Shown piece by piece: positions 36,830 through 45,207 of a DNA stretch of 64,000 nt (position 1 is its first letter; each line of letters starts with the position of its first letter). The translations under genes were made by a program, and so were the position numbers. This DNA comes from Methylococcaceae bacterium (GTDB lineage Bacteria > Pseudomonadota > Gammaproteobacteria > Methylococcales > Methylomonadaceae). The notes under the pieces were generated by a model. That model was given only the letters and a program-made list of their open reading frames with translations, did no database searches and was not told where the DNA came from. Location of the stretch: contig DAOUTG010000003.1 of assembly GCA_030626845.1 (NCBI GenBank), forward strand, positions 1-64,000, in the 5' to 3' direction.

Positions 36830-38109
36830 TAGCAAGTTTTATTAGTAACGGTTGTTAAAATGGCTGAACTTATCCACAAATCAGCAATAGCAACTAAGTT
36901 ATCATCCAAATAAATTAAGGGAATTTGTTCGCGATCCCAAGGTGGAATCTTAGCTTCTTGAAATAATTTTTTTAAAGAATGATGTCCTTGGCGATTAGGG
37001 AGTGCTATTTTTTCACCCCCTGATCTATATTTTATCGTAATGGTTGATTGTTGCCATCGCTGTTGTGGAATGCCTGTATTTGTACCGTATGTTTGTAAAT
37101 AAGTAGCGTTAGATAAAGGGAGTTTTTCATTCTTCTTTAACCAACAAAGGGGTTTAAAATGCTCATCACTCATTATTAAGCAATAGAGTTTATCTTGATA
37201 ACGCCGAATACTACAATCATGGCGTTTCAAAATAGGGTTAGCCTCTTTTTTAGCGGCAATGACTTGGTTAAAAAGTTGATCTATAAAGCTGACACTTGGC
37301 ATTTTTAAATGAAAATGGGCAAACCATTGACGAATCACTAAAGGTTGTTGATGTGTTTCAAGTAATAATAAAGCGTGAATAGATAGACTATTATCCGTAT
37401 TCATTAACTTGGCTAACCAATCAACTGCTAATTCGGTTAATAATTGCTGCGTAGTAGCACAATGCTTTGCTGTTCTGGCGACGGTTTTATCTAATGCCTG
37501 CCAATGGGTTTTTAATTGTGGGATAATTTCGTTTCGTAAAAAATTACGTTCAAAGTCATTACATTGATTACTGGGATCTTCGACCCAATTTAAGGATTGC
37601 TGATGGGCATAATCTCTAAGGGATTGTTGTGAACAATCTAATAAAGGTCTTAATAATTGTCCTTGTCCAAAAGTTGATATTTCTGCCATGGCTGAAAGTC
37701 CTTGTACACCCGCGCCTCGAAATAATTGTAATAAAACCGTTTCTAATTGATCCTCACGATGTTGAGCAACTAATAAAACATCGGCTGGATTGAGTAATTG
37801 CTTTAAGGCTTGATAACGTGCATCACGTGCCGCCTCTTCTGGGCTTTGTTTATTAGACGATTTTGCATTAACACGTAATAATTTGAAATTAGCCCCTAAT
37901 TGTTCTGCTTGTTGTTGACAATGAATTGACCAGCTATCAGCTTCTTCTTGTAAACCATGATGCACATAAACAGCGGTTAGTTTAGTTTTTATAGTTTGTT
38001 GCTGGCTGCATAAATGTAATAAAACATGTGAATCTAAACCGCCGCTGTAGGCAATATAAACCTGTTTGCTGTTTTCAATAAGCGCCAAGCAAGGGGCGGA
38101 AATTTTCAT
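36808..38109 (-). CDS. tilS: tRNA(Ile)-lysidine synthase TilS
   Basis: TilS adds lysine to C34 of the tRNA(Ile) that reads AUA. The 433-residue protein has the PP-loop ATP motif YSGGLDSHVLL, AQHREDQLETVLLQLFRGAG, and the C-terminal substrate domain with KKLFQEAKIPPWDREQIPLIY. The gene is co-directional with the rpoE-rse genes upstream and may belong to a longer transcript. Confidence 0.95.
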   Translation of the reverse strand: MKISAPCLALIENSKQVYIAYSGGLDSHVLLHLCSQQQTIKTKLTAVYVHHGLQEEADSWSIHCQQQAEQLGANFKLLRVNAKSSNKQSPEEAARDARYQALKQLLNPADVLLVAQHREDQLETVLLQLFRGAGVQGLSAMAEISTFGQGQLLRPLLDCSQQSLRDYAHQQSLNWVEDPSNQCNDFERNFLRNEIIPQLKTHWQALDKTVARTAKHCATTQQLLTELAVDWLAKLMNTDNSLSIHALLLLETHQQPLVIRQWFAHFHLKMPSVSFIDQLFNQVIAAKKEANPILKRHDCSIRRYQDKLYCLIMSDEHFKPLCWLKKNEKLPLSNATYLQTYGTNTGIPQQRWQQSTITIKYRSGGEKIALPNRQGHHSLKKLFQEAKIPPWDREQIPLIYLDDNLVAIADLWISSAILTTVTNKTCYQLKWLR

Positions 38110-38172
38110 GTATTTAAAGTGGGAATCAAACCTATATTTTTTAACATGTCTTCGGGCTAATATTCTTAATTT

Positions 38173-39123
38173 TTAAGGTGTTTTTAGACTAATCCCATTA
38201 GCAATAAATTGAATTGTTTTTACAGGCACATCACCCATGATAACAAATTGGAGCTTACCTATTCTTTTAACTAAGGAATTAACTGATCCTGCTGATTGAA
38301 TTTCTAAGGGAACAGTTTCATCTTGTGCTTCTTGATAAATAGAAACCGAGGAAAAACCATCACTTAGTAATAGATGTTTGACAGATTGTTTAGATCCGTG
38401 CATTTGCATTTGTATAAAAAAAACTTCTTTGAAACCCTGCGGGACATTGTTGACAGTGAAAACTGCTTTTTCTAGGGCTTGTAGACCTGTCTGATGAATA
38501 TGCTTAATTTTTAAGTGTGCCACATTTAGATTAATGCTTGCAAAGGGTAAGCTTTTTTTAACTTTCAATTCGGTAAACATGACTTGTTCGATTATCGCCC
38601 CAGTGGGGTCATAAACTTCAGTTTTTAAGGGAAGTTTATGATGTTTATCAATCCAAATTTTTCGTGCGTATCGAAACGCATCTTTAGGCTTAATTAGGAT
38701 GACTTGTGTTGGAAGTAGGGCAACTTGAGCCTGCTCGCCTAATTTAAAATCATAATAAGCTGTTTGTTGATTAAAGTCTTTGGGTAAATTAATAATAAAA
38801 GAACGATGGGTTGGAAGATGATTAATTTCTATCTTTTTTAAGTCTTTAAAAAGACAACTAACCTTATCTGCATTTCTAAGTATTTCACGGACAGGTGAAT
38901 TTAAAGAGAGTAAGTGTTCTTGTTCAACATCTTCGTTAGCAGCGTGAAAATATTTCATGCTATCTAAGGTATTGTTTTTTAAAAATACAACTGTTCCCTG
39001 ATAATTGAGTGTTTTTATTGACGCTTGCATTTGGGTGAGCCAATGCAGGCTGTTTGTCGTCGTGTCTGTTGCAAGAACGTTATTAATAGATAAGATTATG
39101 AGTAGTAAAAAACGATTCAACAC
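38173..39123 (-). CDS. rseB: Periplasmic sensor RseB/MucB
   Basis: RseB binds the periplasmic face of the anti-sigma factor and blocks its cleavage until envelope stress products displace it. From the GTG at 39123 the protein has 316 residues, a signal peptide (LNRFLLLIILSINNVLA) and the MucB/RseB pattern: LNYQGTVVFLKNN, REILRNADKVSC, and HLLLSDGFSSVSIY near the end. The GTG follows the rseA stop by 1 base. An ATG at 39219 would lie inside rseA and make a long odd extension. Confidence 0.85.
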   Translation of the reverse strand: MLNRFLLLIILSINNVLATDTTTNSLHWLTQMQASIKTLNYQGTVVFLKNNTLDSMKYFHAANEDVEQEHLLSLNSPVREILRNADKVSCLFKDLKKIEINHLPTHRSFIINLPKDFNQQTAYYDFKLGEQAQVALLPTQVILIKPKDAFRYARKIWIDKHHKLPLKTEVYDPTGAIIEQVMFTELKVKKSLPFASINLNVAHLKIKHIHQTGLQALEKAVFTVNNVPQGFKEVFFIQMQMHGSKQSVKHLLLSDGFSSVSIYQEAQDETVPLEIQSAGSVNSLVKRIGKLQFVIMGDVPVKTIQFIANGISLKTP

Positions 39124-39124
39124 T

Positions 39125-39661
39125 TTAATTTTGCTTGTAACTGGCTGTTTGTGTATAGGGCTGAAAAGTGACGGCAGTATTAGTATAAAGACTCGTGTTA
39201 TGTGCTTGAAGATAATCATTAAAACGATTGTTGGGATTATTTTTTTGCTTTGTTTTTTGTTGATCTATTTCAGGTTGTGTTGTTATTGCTGCCATTGTTG
39301 ATGATGAAACAATATTGACTTTTAATGGTGTTTCTTCACTAGGTTTTAAAATTAAGATGGCGATTAATGAAACACAAGCAGCTAATGCCATCAAGGTTCT
39401 ATAAGACTTTTTTGGTTGTAAATTAACGGTGGAAAAATAGAGAGGGTCTTTTGATATTCCTTGTTGAATATTGCTTAAGAAGTCTTCTCTAATGGGTAAA
39501 ACCTTTTTAGACGATAAGCAATAAGAGATTGTTTGGTAACGATTAAGTTTATTTTGTAATGTTGGGTTTGATTGACATTCTTTTAATAAATCTAAGGTTT
39601 CATTAGATTTTAATTCATCATCAATAAAGCACGATATTTTTTGGTTTATATCATCAACCAT
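39125..39661 (-). CDS. rseA: Anti-sigma-E factor RseA/MucA
   Basis: A 178-residue single-pass membrane protein that holds RpoE inactive. The cytoplasmic N-terminal half (INQKISCFIDDELKSNETLDLLKECQ) resembles RseA_N. A membrane helix (LMALAACVSLIAILIL) follows, then a short periplasmic tail. It is encoded between rpoE and rseB. Confidence 0.85.
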   Translation of the reverse strand: MVDDINQKISCFIDDELKSNETLDLLKECQSNPTLQNKLNRYQTISYCLSSKKVLPIREDFLSNIQQGISKDPLYFSTVNLQPKKSYRTLMALAACVSLIAILILKPSEETPLKVNIVSSSTMAAITTQPEIDQQKTKQKNNPNNRFNDYLQAHNTSLYTNTAVTFQPYTQTASYKQN

Positions 39662-39667
39662 AGAATT

Positions 39668-40264
39668 TTACCTTTTATCAAGCAATGGAAGTAATTTTTT
39701 GTCAATCGCTTCACGCGCTCTAAAAATACGTGATCGAATGGTTCCAACGGGACACTCCATTGTTTGGGCAATTTCGTCATAGCTCATTCCTTCAAATTCT
39801 CTTAACATAATAGCAATACGCATTTCTTCTGGAAGATTATCTATGACGGTTTCAATTGTGTTAACAATATCATCATTCATTAACAGATATTCAGGGGTAT
39901 CCCTACCTTGTAATTGCGGTGCGTTTTCGATTTGTTCGGCATCTTGAATATCAACTTGATAGTCAGAATAACGCCGCGAACGTGATAATAAATAGTTTTT
40001 TGCAGTATTTATCGCTATTCTATAGAGCCAAGTGTAAAAAGCACTATCGCCTCTAAAGTTAGGCAAGGCTCGATAGGCTTTAATGAATGCTTCTTGAGCT
40101 ATATCTTGAGCCTCACTTGGGTCTTTGATATAGCGATTAACTAATTGAATAATTCGGTGTTGATATTTAATAACTAAAAGATCATACGCAGATTTATCCC
40201 CTTGTTGGACTCTTTTGACCAAATCTTTATCAAGTTGTTCATTTATATTTGGTTGATTATTCAC
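39668..40264 (-). CDS. rpoE: Extracytoplasmic-function sigma factor RpoE/AlgU
   Basis: A 198-residue group IV sigma factor for the envelope-stress response. It has region 2 with YIKDPSEAQDIAQEAFIKAYR and FYTWLYRIAINTAKNYL, and region 4 with YDEIAQTMECPVGTIRSRIFRAREAI. It heads the operon with rseA and rseB. A candidate autoregulatory promoter lies 23 bp upstream. nadB, found divergently next to rpoE in many gammaproteobacteria, is here only as a relic. Confidence 0.95.
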   Translation of the reverse strand: MNNQPNINEQLDKDLVKRVQQGDKSAYDLLVIKYQHRIIQLVNRYIKDPSEAQDIAQEAFIKAYRALPNFRGDSAFYTWLYRIAINTAKNYLLSRSRRYSDYQVDIQDAEQIENAPQLQGRDTPEYLLMNDDIVNTIETVIDNLPEEMRIAIMLREFEGMSYDEIAQTMECPVGTIRSRIFRAREAIDKKLLPLLDKR

Positions 40265-40286
40265 ACTGCTACTTTAATGTTGAAAT

Positions 40287-40312
40287 GGACACCTATAAAT
40301 CGTATAAGTTTA
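40287..40312 (-). promoter_or_regulatory. Candidate sigma-E-type promoter of rpoE
   Basis: On the minus strand AAACTT (40312-40307) is followed, after 15 bases, by GTCCA (40291-40287). This fits loosely the GAACTT / GTC or TCTGA sigma-E consensus and would allow autoregulation. Confidence 0.4.
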
Positions 40313-40402
40313 TGAAAATAATTGCCATTACGCTAAAAAGCGTTATTATCTCCGAACAACGGTGATTAAGCCACTGTAACTTTCAATGTTGTTATTTTAA
40401 TT

Positions 40403-40700
40403 ATGCTTAATTCAAATTCTTTTGATGTTTTGATTATAGGGAGTGGGGCGGCAGGATTGAGTCTTGCGCTTAAACTTACTGATAAAGCCCGTGTTGTTGT
40501 CCTTTCAAAATTTTCTGTCATTGCGGGTAGTACCTATTATCCTCAAGGCGGAGTTTCAGCCGTATTGGATAGATGACGCGGTGGATTGAATTATTAGTAG
40601 AGGGCTTCATTATACCCAAGATTATCCTGAAGTGGATAATAGGCAACCTGTAAAAAATAGTCTTTTAGATCCAGATAGGGTAAATAAAACCGATAAATAA
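40403..40700 (+). pseudogene. nadB: L-aspartate oxidase (nadB) relic with a large internal deletion
   Basis: The first 57 codons from ATG 40403 give the NadB N-terminus: [39 protein letters not shown], then a TGA stop (40574-40576). Sixteen bases later, in another frame, 40593-40700 encodes ISRGLHYTQDYPE and a tail ending at TAA, matching the NadB C-terminal RGLHFTLDYPE end. About 440 middle residues are missing. The two retained ends show this was a full nadB, normally about 530 residues. A functional copy may lie elsewhere. Confidence 0.85.
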
Positions 40701-40751
40701 CTTAAAAATGGACGATAATATTCTAAAAAACATTAAATTAAGGATTCCATT

Positions 40752-40946
40752 ATGTTAGCTAAACAAATTAGACCATTTGTTACCGAAAACGATTATTTAG
40801 AAAAATACTACCGCCTTAATGAAGAGGGGTTATGGCATTTAACCCTTTATGAGAAAGGTGATAGCGTCCAGTTTTCCTGCATAGATTATACATTAAGGAT
40901 GGATGATATTTATGCAGGTCTTTTAAACCCTTTTCATCCAGTTTAA
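40752..40946 (+). pseudogene. Truncated Uma2-family (DUF820) gene, N- and C-terminal parts joined
   Basis: The 64-residue frame begins MLAKQIRPFVTENDYLE, like the start of Uma2-family proteins (restriction-endonuclease-like fold, about 190 residues). It then jumps to KYYRLNEEGLWHLTLYEKGD...IDYTLRMDDIYAGL, which matches the C-terminal end of that family. The central part with the PD-(D/E)XK residues is missing. The frame is intact, but the product should be inactive. It overlaps the end of the convergent 40943-41206 gene by 4 bases. Confidence 0.6.
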
Positions 40947-41206
40947 GGTGCTAATGAGGGCGATGCTTTTAAGTTTCGTTGTTGTTGAATCTTTGCGCCG
41001 ATCCCTTGAGGTTTTATAAACCCTGTTGCGTAAGCGATAAAAATTAAAATAAATAAGCTTAATGACAGCCCAATACGGAAGGTTAAGGCTTTGGCTGTTT
41101 TTTCAGACTGCTGTTGCCCTTTATTTTTTACCATATAAAATAGGGCAGAGCCAAGACTGGCAATAATAAGCAAAAAAGCGATAATAATGAGGTTTTTGAT
41201 AATCAT
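40943..41206 (-). CDS. DUF2909 twin-transmembrane protein
   Basis: An 87-residue protein with two membrane helices (MIIKNLIIIAFLLIIASLGSALFY and LTFRIGLSLSLFILIFIAYATGF) and a short polar loop. This is the DUF2909 layout, encoded next to cytochrome c oxidase assembly genes in many proteobacteria. The ATG at 41206 is the natural start; an upstream ATG at 41278 would extend it into the SURF1 region. It is divergent from SURF1. Confidence 0.75.
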   Translation of the reverse strand: MIIKNLIIIAFLLIIASLGSALFYMVKNKGQQQSEKTAKALTFRIGLSLSLFILIFIAYATGFIKPQGIGAKIQQQRNLKASPSLAP

Positions 41207-41282
41207 TAGAAGGCATTTAATGTGAATAAAATGACTATTTTCGATTATTAAAGCGTATTTGCCAATAGATGGACACAAAATT

Positions 41283-42020
41283 ATGCAATTCCAATTAGCC
41301 AGAAGAGATTTTGAAGTCTCTTTTTTTTTGGTAGTTATTTATTTGTTAATACTTAGCTTATTGATAAGTTTAGGTTTTTGGCAGATAGAACGTGCTACAG
41401 AAAAGCGTTTATTTTTACAACAACAGCAAAAGAAAACAAAATTTATTTTAAATTTAACCTCAGAAACAGAGGATAATCTTAAGTTATTACGCTATCGAAC
41501 GGTAATGATTGAAGGGCATTATGAAACCGAAAAACAATTTTTAATAGATAATCAGATTGTAAAAGCTAAAGCGGGTTATTTTATAATGACCCCTTTTATA
41601 TTTAAAAACTCAACTAAAGCAGTATTGGTTAATCGGGGTTGGTTAGCCGCTAATCCTGACCGGTCTTTATTGCCTGATATTTCTTTATTAAACAACCAAA
41701 ATCAGATTGTTGGTCGAATTAATAATTTTCCTAGCGTGGGTTTAAAGCTTCAAGGGGTAGAGATTCCAACTGAGGGTTGGCCTTCTGTGGTACAAGTTGC
41801 TGAAAGTAAGATCTTAGCAGAAAAGTTAGGCTATGATTTATTTTCATTTCAGGTTGAGTTAGACCCGGTGCAAGCGCAAGGTTATAGCCGTCAGTGGTTA
41901 GCAAAACCTATCATGCCACCTGAAAAGCATATAGGCTACGCCGTGCAATGGTTTGGGCTGGCAATCACTTTAACTTTTTTATTTTTCTGGCATAGCCGTA
42001 AAACACGAGTACATGACTAA
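41283..42020 (+). CDS. SURF1 family cytochrome oxidase assembly protein
   Basis: SURF1 helps insert heme a into cytochrome c oxidase. The 245-residue protein has two membrane helices, one at the start (FFLVVIYLLILSLLISLGFWQIERA) and one at the end (WFGLAITLTFLFFW). Between them it has the SURF1 signatures LVNRGWLA and HIGYAVQWF. The ATG at 41283 is preferred over the one at 41259. It overlaps the next gene by 8 bases. No oxidase structural genes are in this window. Confidence 0.9.
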   Translation: MQFQLARRDFEVSFFLVVIYLLILSLLISLGFWQIERATEKRLFLQQQQKKTKFILNLTSETEDNLKLLRYRTVMIEGHYETEKQFLIDNQIVKAKAGYFIMTPFIFKNSTKAVLVNRGWLAANPDRSLLPDISLLNNQNQIVGRINNFPSVGLKLQGVEIPTEGWPSVVQVAESKILAEKLGYDLFSFQVELDPVQAQGYSRQWLAKPIMPPEKHIGYAVQWFGLAITLTFLFFWHSRKTRVHD

Positions 42021-42609
42021 TCAACATCAAAAAAACAAACGCGCCATTTTAATTATTTTTGGACTTTCTATTATCCCTTTCTGCTTTGCTTGGTACTTAT
42101 CAAATAATCCTGATTTAGTGGCAAAAGGAACAAGTAATGGAGAGCTTGTTGTGCCTGTTATCACCACTGAGCGTGCTGAAATGGTGGGTTTTGACGAATT
42201 TTCTACAAAAAATATTAAAGAATTAGTGGGACATTGGTTATTGGTTAATGTCATTCCTAATCAAGATTGTAATGCACTGTGTGTCGATGCCATTCATAAA
42301 ACCAAGCAATTAAGATTAATGCTTAATAAAGATTTAACCCGTGTACGGCGGATGGTTTTATTATTTAAAGAGAGTGACCCTGAATTAGCTAAAAGCTGGT
42401 GGCAAGATGATACGCGTCTACTACATATAAAACCGACTCAATCATTAATAACTAAACTTGAGAAAATTAGAAAAGGGACGGTTGTGGAAGGCATGCTTTT
42501 TTTAATCGACCCTTTAGGTAATATTATGATGCAGTATGAAGCTGAGTTTGATCCTTATGAGGTTAAGCGTGATCTTAAAAAATTACTTAGAATTTCACAA
42601 ATTGGTTAA
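42013..42609 (+). CDS. SCO-like cytochrome oxidase assembly protein
   Basis: A 198-residue protein with one N-terminal membrane anchor and a periplasmic thioredoxin-like domain. It contains GHWLLVNVIPNQDCNALCVDAIHKTKQLRLML, with C-x3-C (CNALC) as in SCO copper chaperones, and a DPLGNIMMQY end. It overlaps SURF1 by 8 bases and precedes the CtaA-FtsY fusion by 10 bases. Such proteins usually lie between SURF1 and CtaA in proteobacterial oxidase clusters. Confidence 0.7.
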   Translation: MTNQHQKNKRAILIIFGLSIIPFCFAWYLSNNPDLVAKGTSNGELVVPVITTERAEMVGFDEFSTKNIKELVGHWLLVNVIPNQDCNALCVDAIHKTKQLRLMLNKDLTRVRRMVLLFKESDPELAKSWWQDDTRLLHIKPTQSLITKLEKIRKGTVVEGMLFLIDPLGNIMMQYEAEFDPYEVKRDLKKLLRISQIG

Positions 42610-42619
42610 GAGAATAAAA

Positions 42620-44536
42620 ATGTTAAGAAAAATAACTTTATTTGCGTGTTTGTTGGCATTTATAAGTATTGTATTGAATGCTTATATTCATTTGGCAGAT
42701 GTTAATGTTAAAGTGCAGGCATTACAAAATTTTCAGAATGAACCCTTTGTTTTACTGAATAGTTGGATATTACCTTATTTATGGGGTGCATTATTGTTGA
42801 CGGTTTTTACGTTAATCATCACTGCATTACAATCTTCGCAATATGTTAGTAAAGTAATAATAACCGCAACGATGACTCTTATTTTATTGGGGTTACAAGT
42901 TTTTGCGGGTATTTGGAGTATAGCAACACAATCCATGCCTTTAGCAGTAACTACGGAAGTATTACTTGGTTTTATTAATTTTTGGTGGTTATTTCGTTTA
43001 TATTTACAGATAAACCCTAAATTAGTTTTACAAAATAAAATAGCGACAGTTCGTTATTTTGCGATAGTCGCTATACTTTTGTTATTCACGCAGATTTTTT
43101 TAGGGGTTTGGTCAAGCAGTAATACTTCAACACTCATGTGTGCTGATTTTCCGCGCTGTAATGGTCAATGGTTACCGCAAGCGGATTTTATTAGCGCAAT
43201 TAATATTTTTAGCGGGATTTTAAATAATTATTTTGGGGCATTATCATTTGATGCCCAGCTTGCCGCACATTGGTTGCATAGGGTAGGGGGGTTAATTACC
43301 TTTGTTGTTTTAGTTTTATTAATGCTGAATGCAACCTCAAGTAACCAAAGTAAACCAACCCGTAAAGCGGGTTTATTTTTAAGTATTTTATTATTAATCG
43401 AACTGGGTTTAGGCTCATTTAGTATTAAATTGGCGCTACCCCTGTGGCTAATGATAGCTCACAATGGTTTTGCCGCATTATTAATGTTACCTTTAATTGC
43501 GATTAGTTTTTATAGTCAATATGGTTTTGTTGCGACTGAAACACCTGCTATTGATGATCTGCATGATGTTGTTGACGTTAAGCCTATTGTTGAAGAAGTT
43601 GATGTTCCCGATGATGGTTTATATTTACGTTTAACATCACAGCTTAAAAAAACCCGGACGGGTTTGGGTGGGATTTTAACTAGCTTACCTTTGGGACAAA
43701 AGGACATTAGTGATGATTTATTAGATGATATTGAAGCACGCTTATTATTAGCTGATATTGGGGTTGAAGCGACGACTGAGATTATTAATAAATTAACTGA
43801 AAGTTTAGATAAACATCAACTTAAGGATAGAGATACTTTATTAGCGGCTTTAAAACAAGATTTACTTGATATTCTTAAGCCTTGCGATCAACCTTTAGTG
43901 ATACCTAAGTTAGATTCGCCTTTTGTGATTTTAGTGGTTGGGGTTAATGGGGCGGGTAAAACGACAACCATTGGAAAGTTGGCTAAGAAAATGCAAAACC
44001 AAGGGTATAGTGTCATGTTAGCTGCAGGCGATACTTTTAGAGCTGCTGCGGTCGAGCAACTACAAGTTTGGGGTGAACGTAATGAAGTACAAGTGGTCGC
44101 TCAACAAACGGGCGCAGATTCGGCTTCGGTTATTTTTGATGCCTTGCAATCGGCTAAAGCTAAGGGGGTTGATATTTTAATTGCTGATACGGCGGGTCGT
44201 TTACATACTAAGTCAAATTTAATGGAAGAGCTTGCAAAAATTAAACGAATTATGGGGAAATTAGATGTAGCTGCACCGCATGAGGTTTTATTAGTTTTAG
44301 ATGCAGGAACAGGACAAAATGCGCTTTCACAAGCGAGATTATTTAATGAAACCGTGACTTTAACAGGACTAACTTTGACTAAACTAGATGGGACGGCAAA
44401 AGGGGGGGTTATTTTTGCCTTAGCAAAACAATTACACGTTCCCATTCGCCATATAGGGATTGGGGAAGGGATTGATGATTTACAAGATTTTAATGCAGAA
44501 CAATTTATTAATGCGTTATTTGTAACTGACGAGTAA
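42620..44536 (+). CDS. ftsY: Heme A synthase (CtaA/COX15)-like domain fused to SRP receptor FtsY
   Basis: One open frame of 638 residues joins two normally separate proteins. Residues 1 to about 305 have seven or eight membrane helices. The second half of this part matches CtaA: CADFPRCNGQW (C174, C180), AAHWLHRVGG (H217, H220), and MIAHNG (H281). The first half has lost the equivalent histidines. From about residue 335 the sequence is FtsY: N domain (TSQLKKTRTGLGGIL), G domain P-loop GVNGAGKTT at 441-449, DTFRAAAVEQL, DTAGRLHTK and TKLDGTAKGG. No in-frame start with a ribosome site lies between them. FtsY docks the SRP-ribosome complex; here the CtaA part would replace its usual anchor. Start at the ATG after the SCO-like gene (AAGAGA upstream). 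Confidence 0.85.
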   Translation: MLRKITLFACLLAFISIVLNAYIHLADVNVKVQALQNFQNEPFVLLNSWILPYLWGALLLTVFTLIITALQSSQYVSKVIITATMTLILLGLQVFAGIWSIATQSMPLAVTTEVLLGFINFWWLFRLYLQINPKLVLQNKIATVRYFAIVAILLLFTQIFLGVWSSSNTSTLMCADFPRCNGQWLPQADFISAINIFSGILNNYFGALSFDAQLAAHWLHRVGGLITFVVLVLLMLNATSSNQSKPTRKAGLFLSILLLIELGLGSFSIKLALPLWLMIAHNGFAALLMLPLIAISFYSQYGFVATETPAIDDLHDVVDVKPIVEEVDVPDDGLYLRLTSQLKKTRTGLGGILTSLPLGQKDISDDLLDDIEARLLLADIGVEATTEIINKLTESLDKHQLKDRDTLLAALKQDLLDILKPCDQPLVIPKLDSPFVILVVGVNGAGKTTTIGKLAKKMQNQGYSVMLAAGDTFRAAAVEQLQVWGERNEVQVVAQQTGADSASVIFDALQSAKAKGVDILIADTAGRLHTKSNLMEELAKIKRIMGKLDVAAPHEVLLVLDAGTGQNALSQARLFNETVTLTGLTLTKLDGTAKGGVIFALAKQLHVPIRHIGIGEGIDDLQDFNAEQFINALFVTDE

Positions 44537-44541
44537 AACGA

Positions 44542-45207
44542 ATGTTAATTTTTGATAAAGTATGTAAACGTTATTCTGATACGGACGATGTATTGTTAGA
44601 TGTAAATTTTCAATTGCAACGGGGTGAAATGGCTTTTCTAACGGGTCATTCAGGCGCAGGTAAAACAACTTTATTAAAACTGATAGCGATGATAGAGCAA
44701 TGTACACGAGGACAAATTCTATTATCAGGGCATAACTTAAATCAAATTAAAGAGCGTCATATTCCTTTTATTCGGCGTAAACTAGGACTTATTTTTCAAG
44801 ATTATAAATTATTACAGGATAGAACGGTGTTTGATAATGTTGCGTTGCCTTTAGTTATTTCAGGTTATGGACATAAAGAAATAGCGCGGCGTGTTAGAGC
44901 TTCATTAGATAAGGTAGGGTTATTAACTAAAGAAAAAAAATACCCCTTAGCATTATCGGGCGGTGAACAGCAGCGCGTAGGTATTGCAAGAGCTGTGATT
45001 AACAAGCCTTCGTTAATTTTAGCAGATGAGCCTACAGGGAGTCTTGATCCTGAATTGTCTTCTGAGGTTATGCGTTTATTTGAGCAATTTCAGCAAGTTG
45101 GGGTTAGTGTATTGATTGCAACCCATGATATTAATTTGATTAGACGGATGGATTATCGGGTTTTAACATTGGGTCATGGACAGTTGATAGAGAGTACGTC
45201 CACATGA
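44542..45207 (+). CDS. ftsE: Cell division ATP-binding protein FtsE
   Basis: The ATPase of the FtsEX complex, which controls peptidoglycan hydrolases at the septum. The 221 residues have Walker [21 protein letters not shown] (Q-loop), [14 protein letters not shown] (signature) and [13 protein letters not shown] (Walker B). It starts 5 bp after the FtsY part stops and overlaps ftsX by 4 bases: the normal ftsY-ftsE-ftsX order. Confidence 0.95.
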   Translation: MLIFDKVCKRYSDTDDVLLDVNFQLQRGEMAFLTGHSGAGKTTLLKLIAMIEQCTRGQILLSGHNLNQIKERHIPFIRRKLGLIFQDYKLLQDRTVFDNVALPLVISGYGHKEIARRVRASLDKVGLLTKEKKYPLALSGGEQQRVGIARAVINKPSLILADEPTGSLDPELSSEVMRLFEQFQQVGVSVLIATHDINLIRRMDYRVLTLGHGQLIESTST

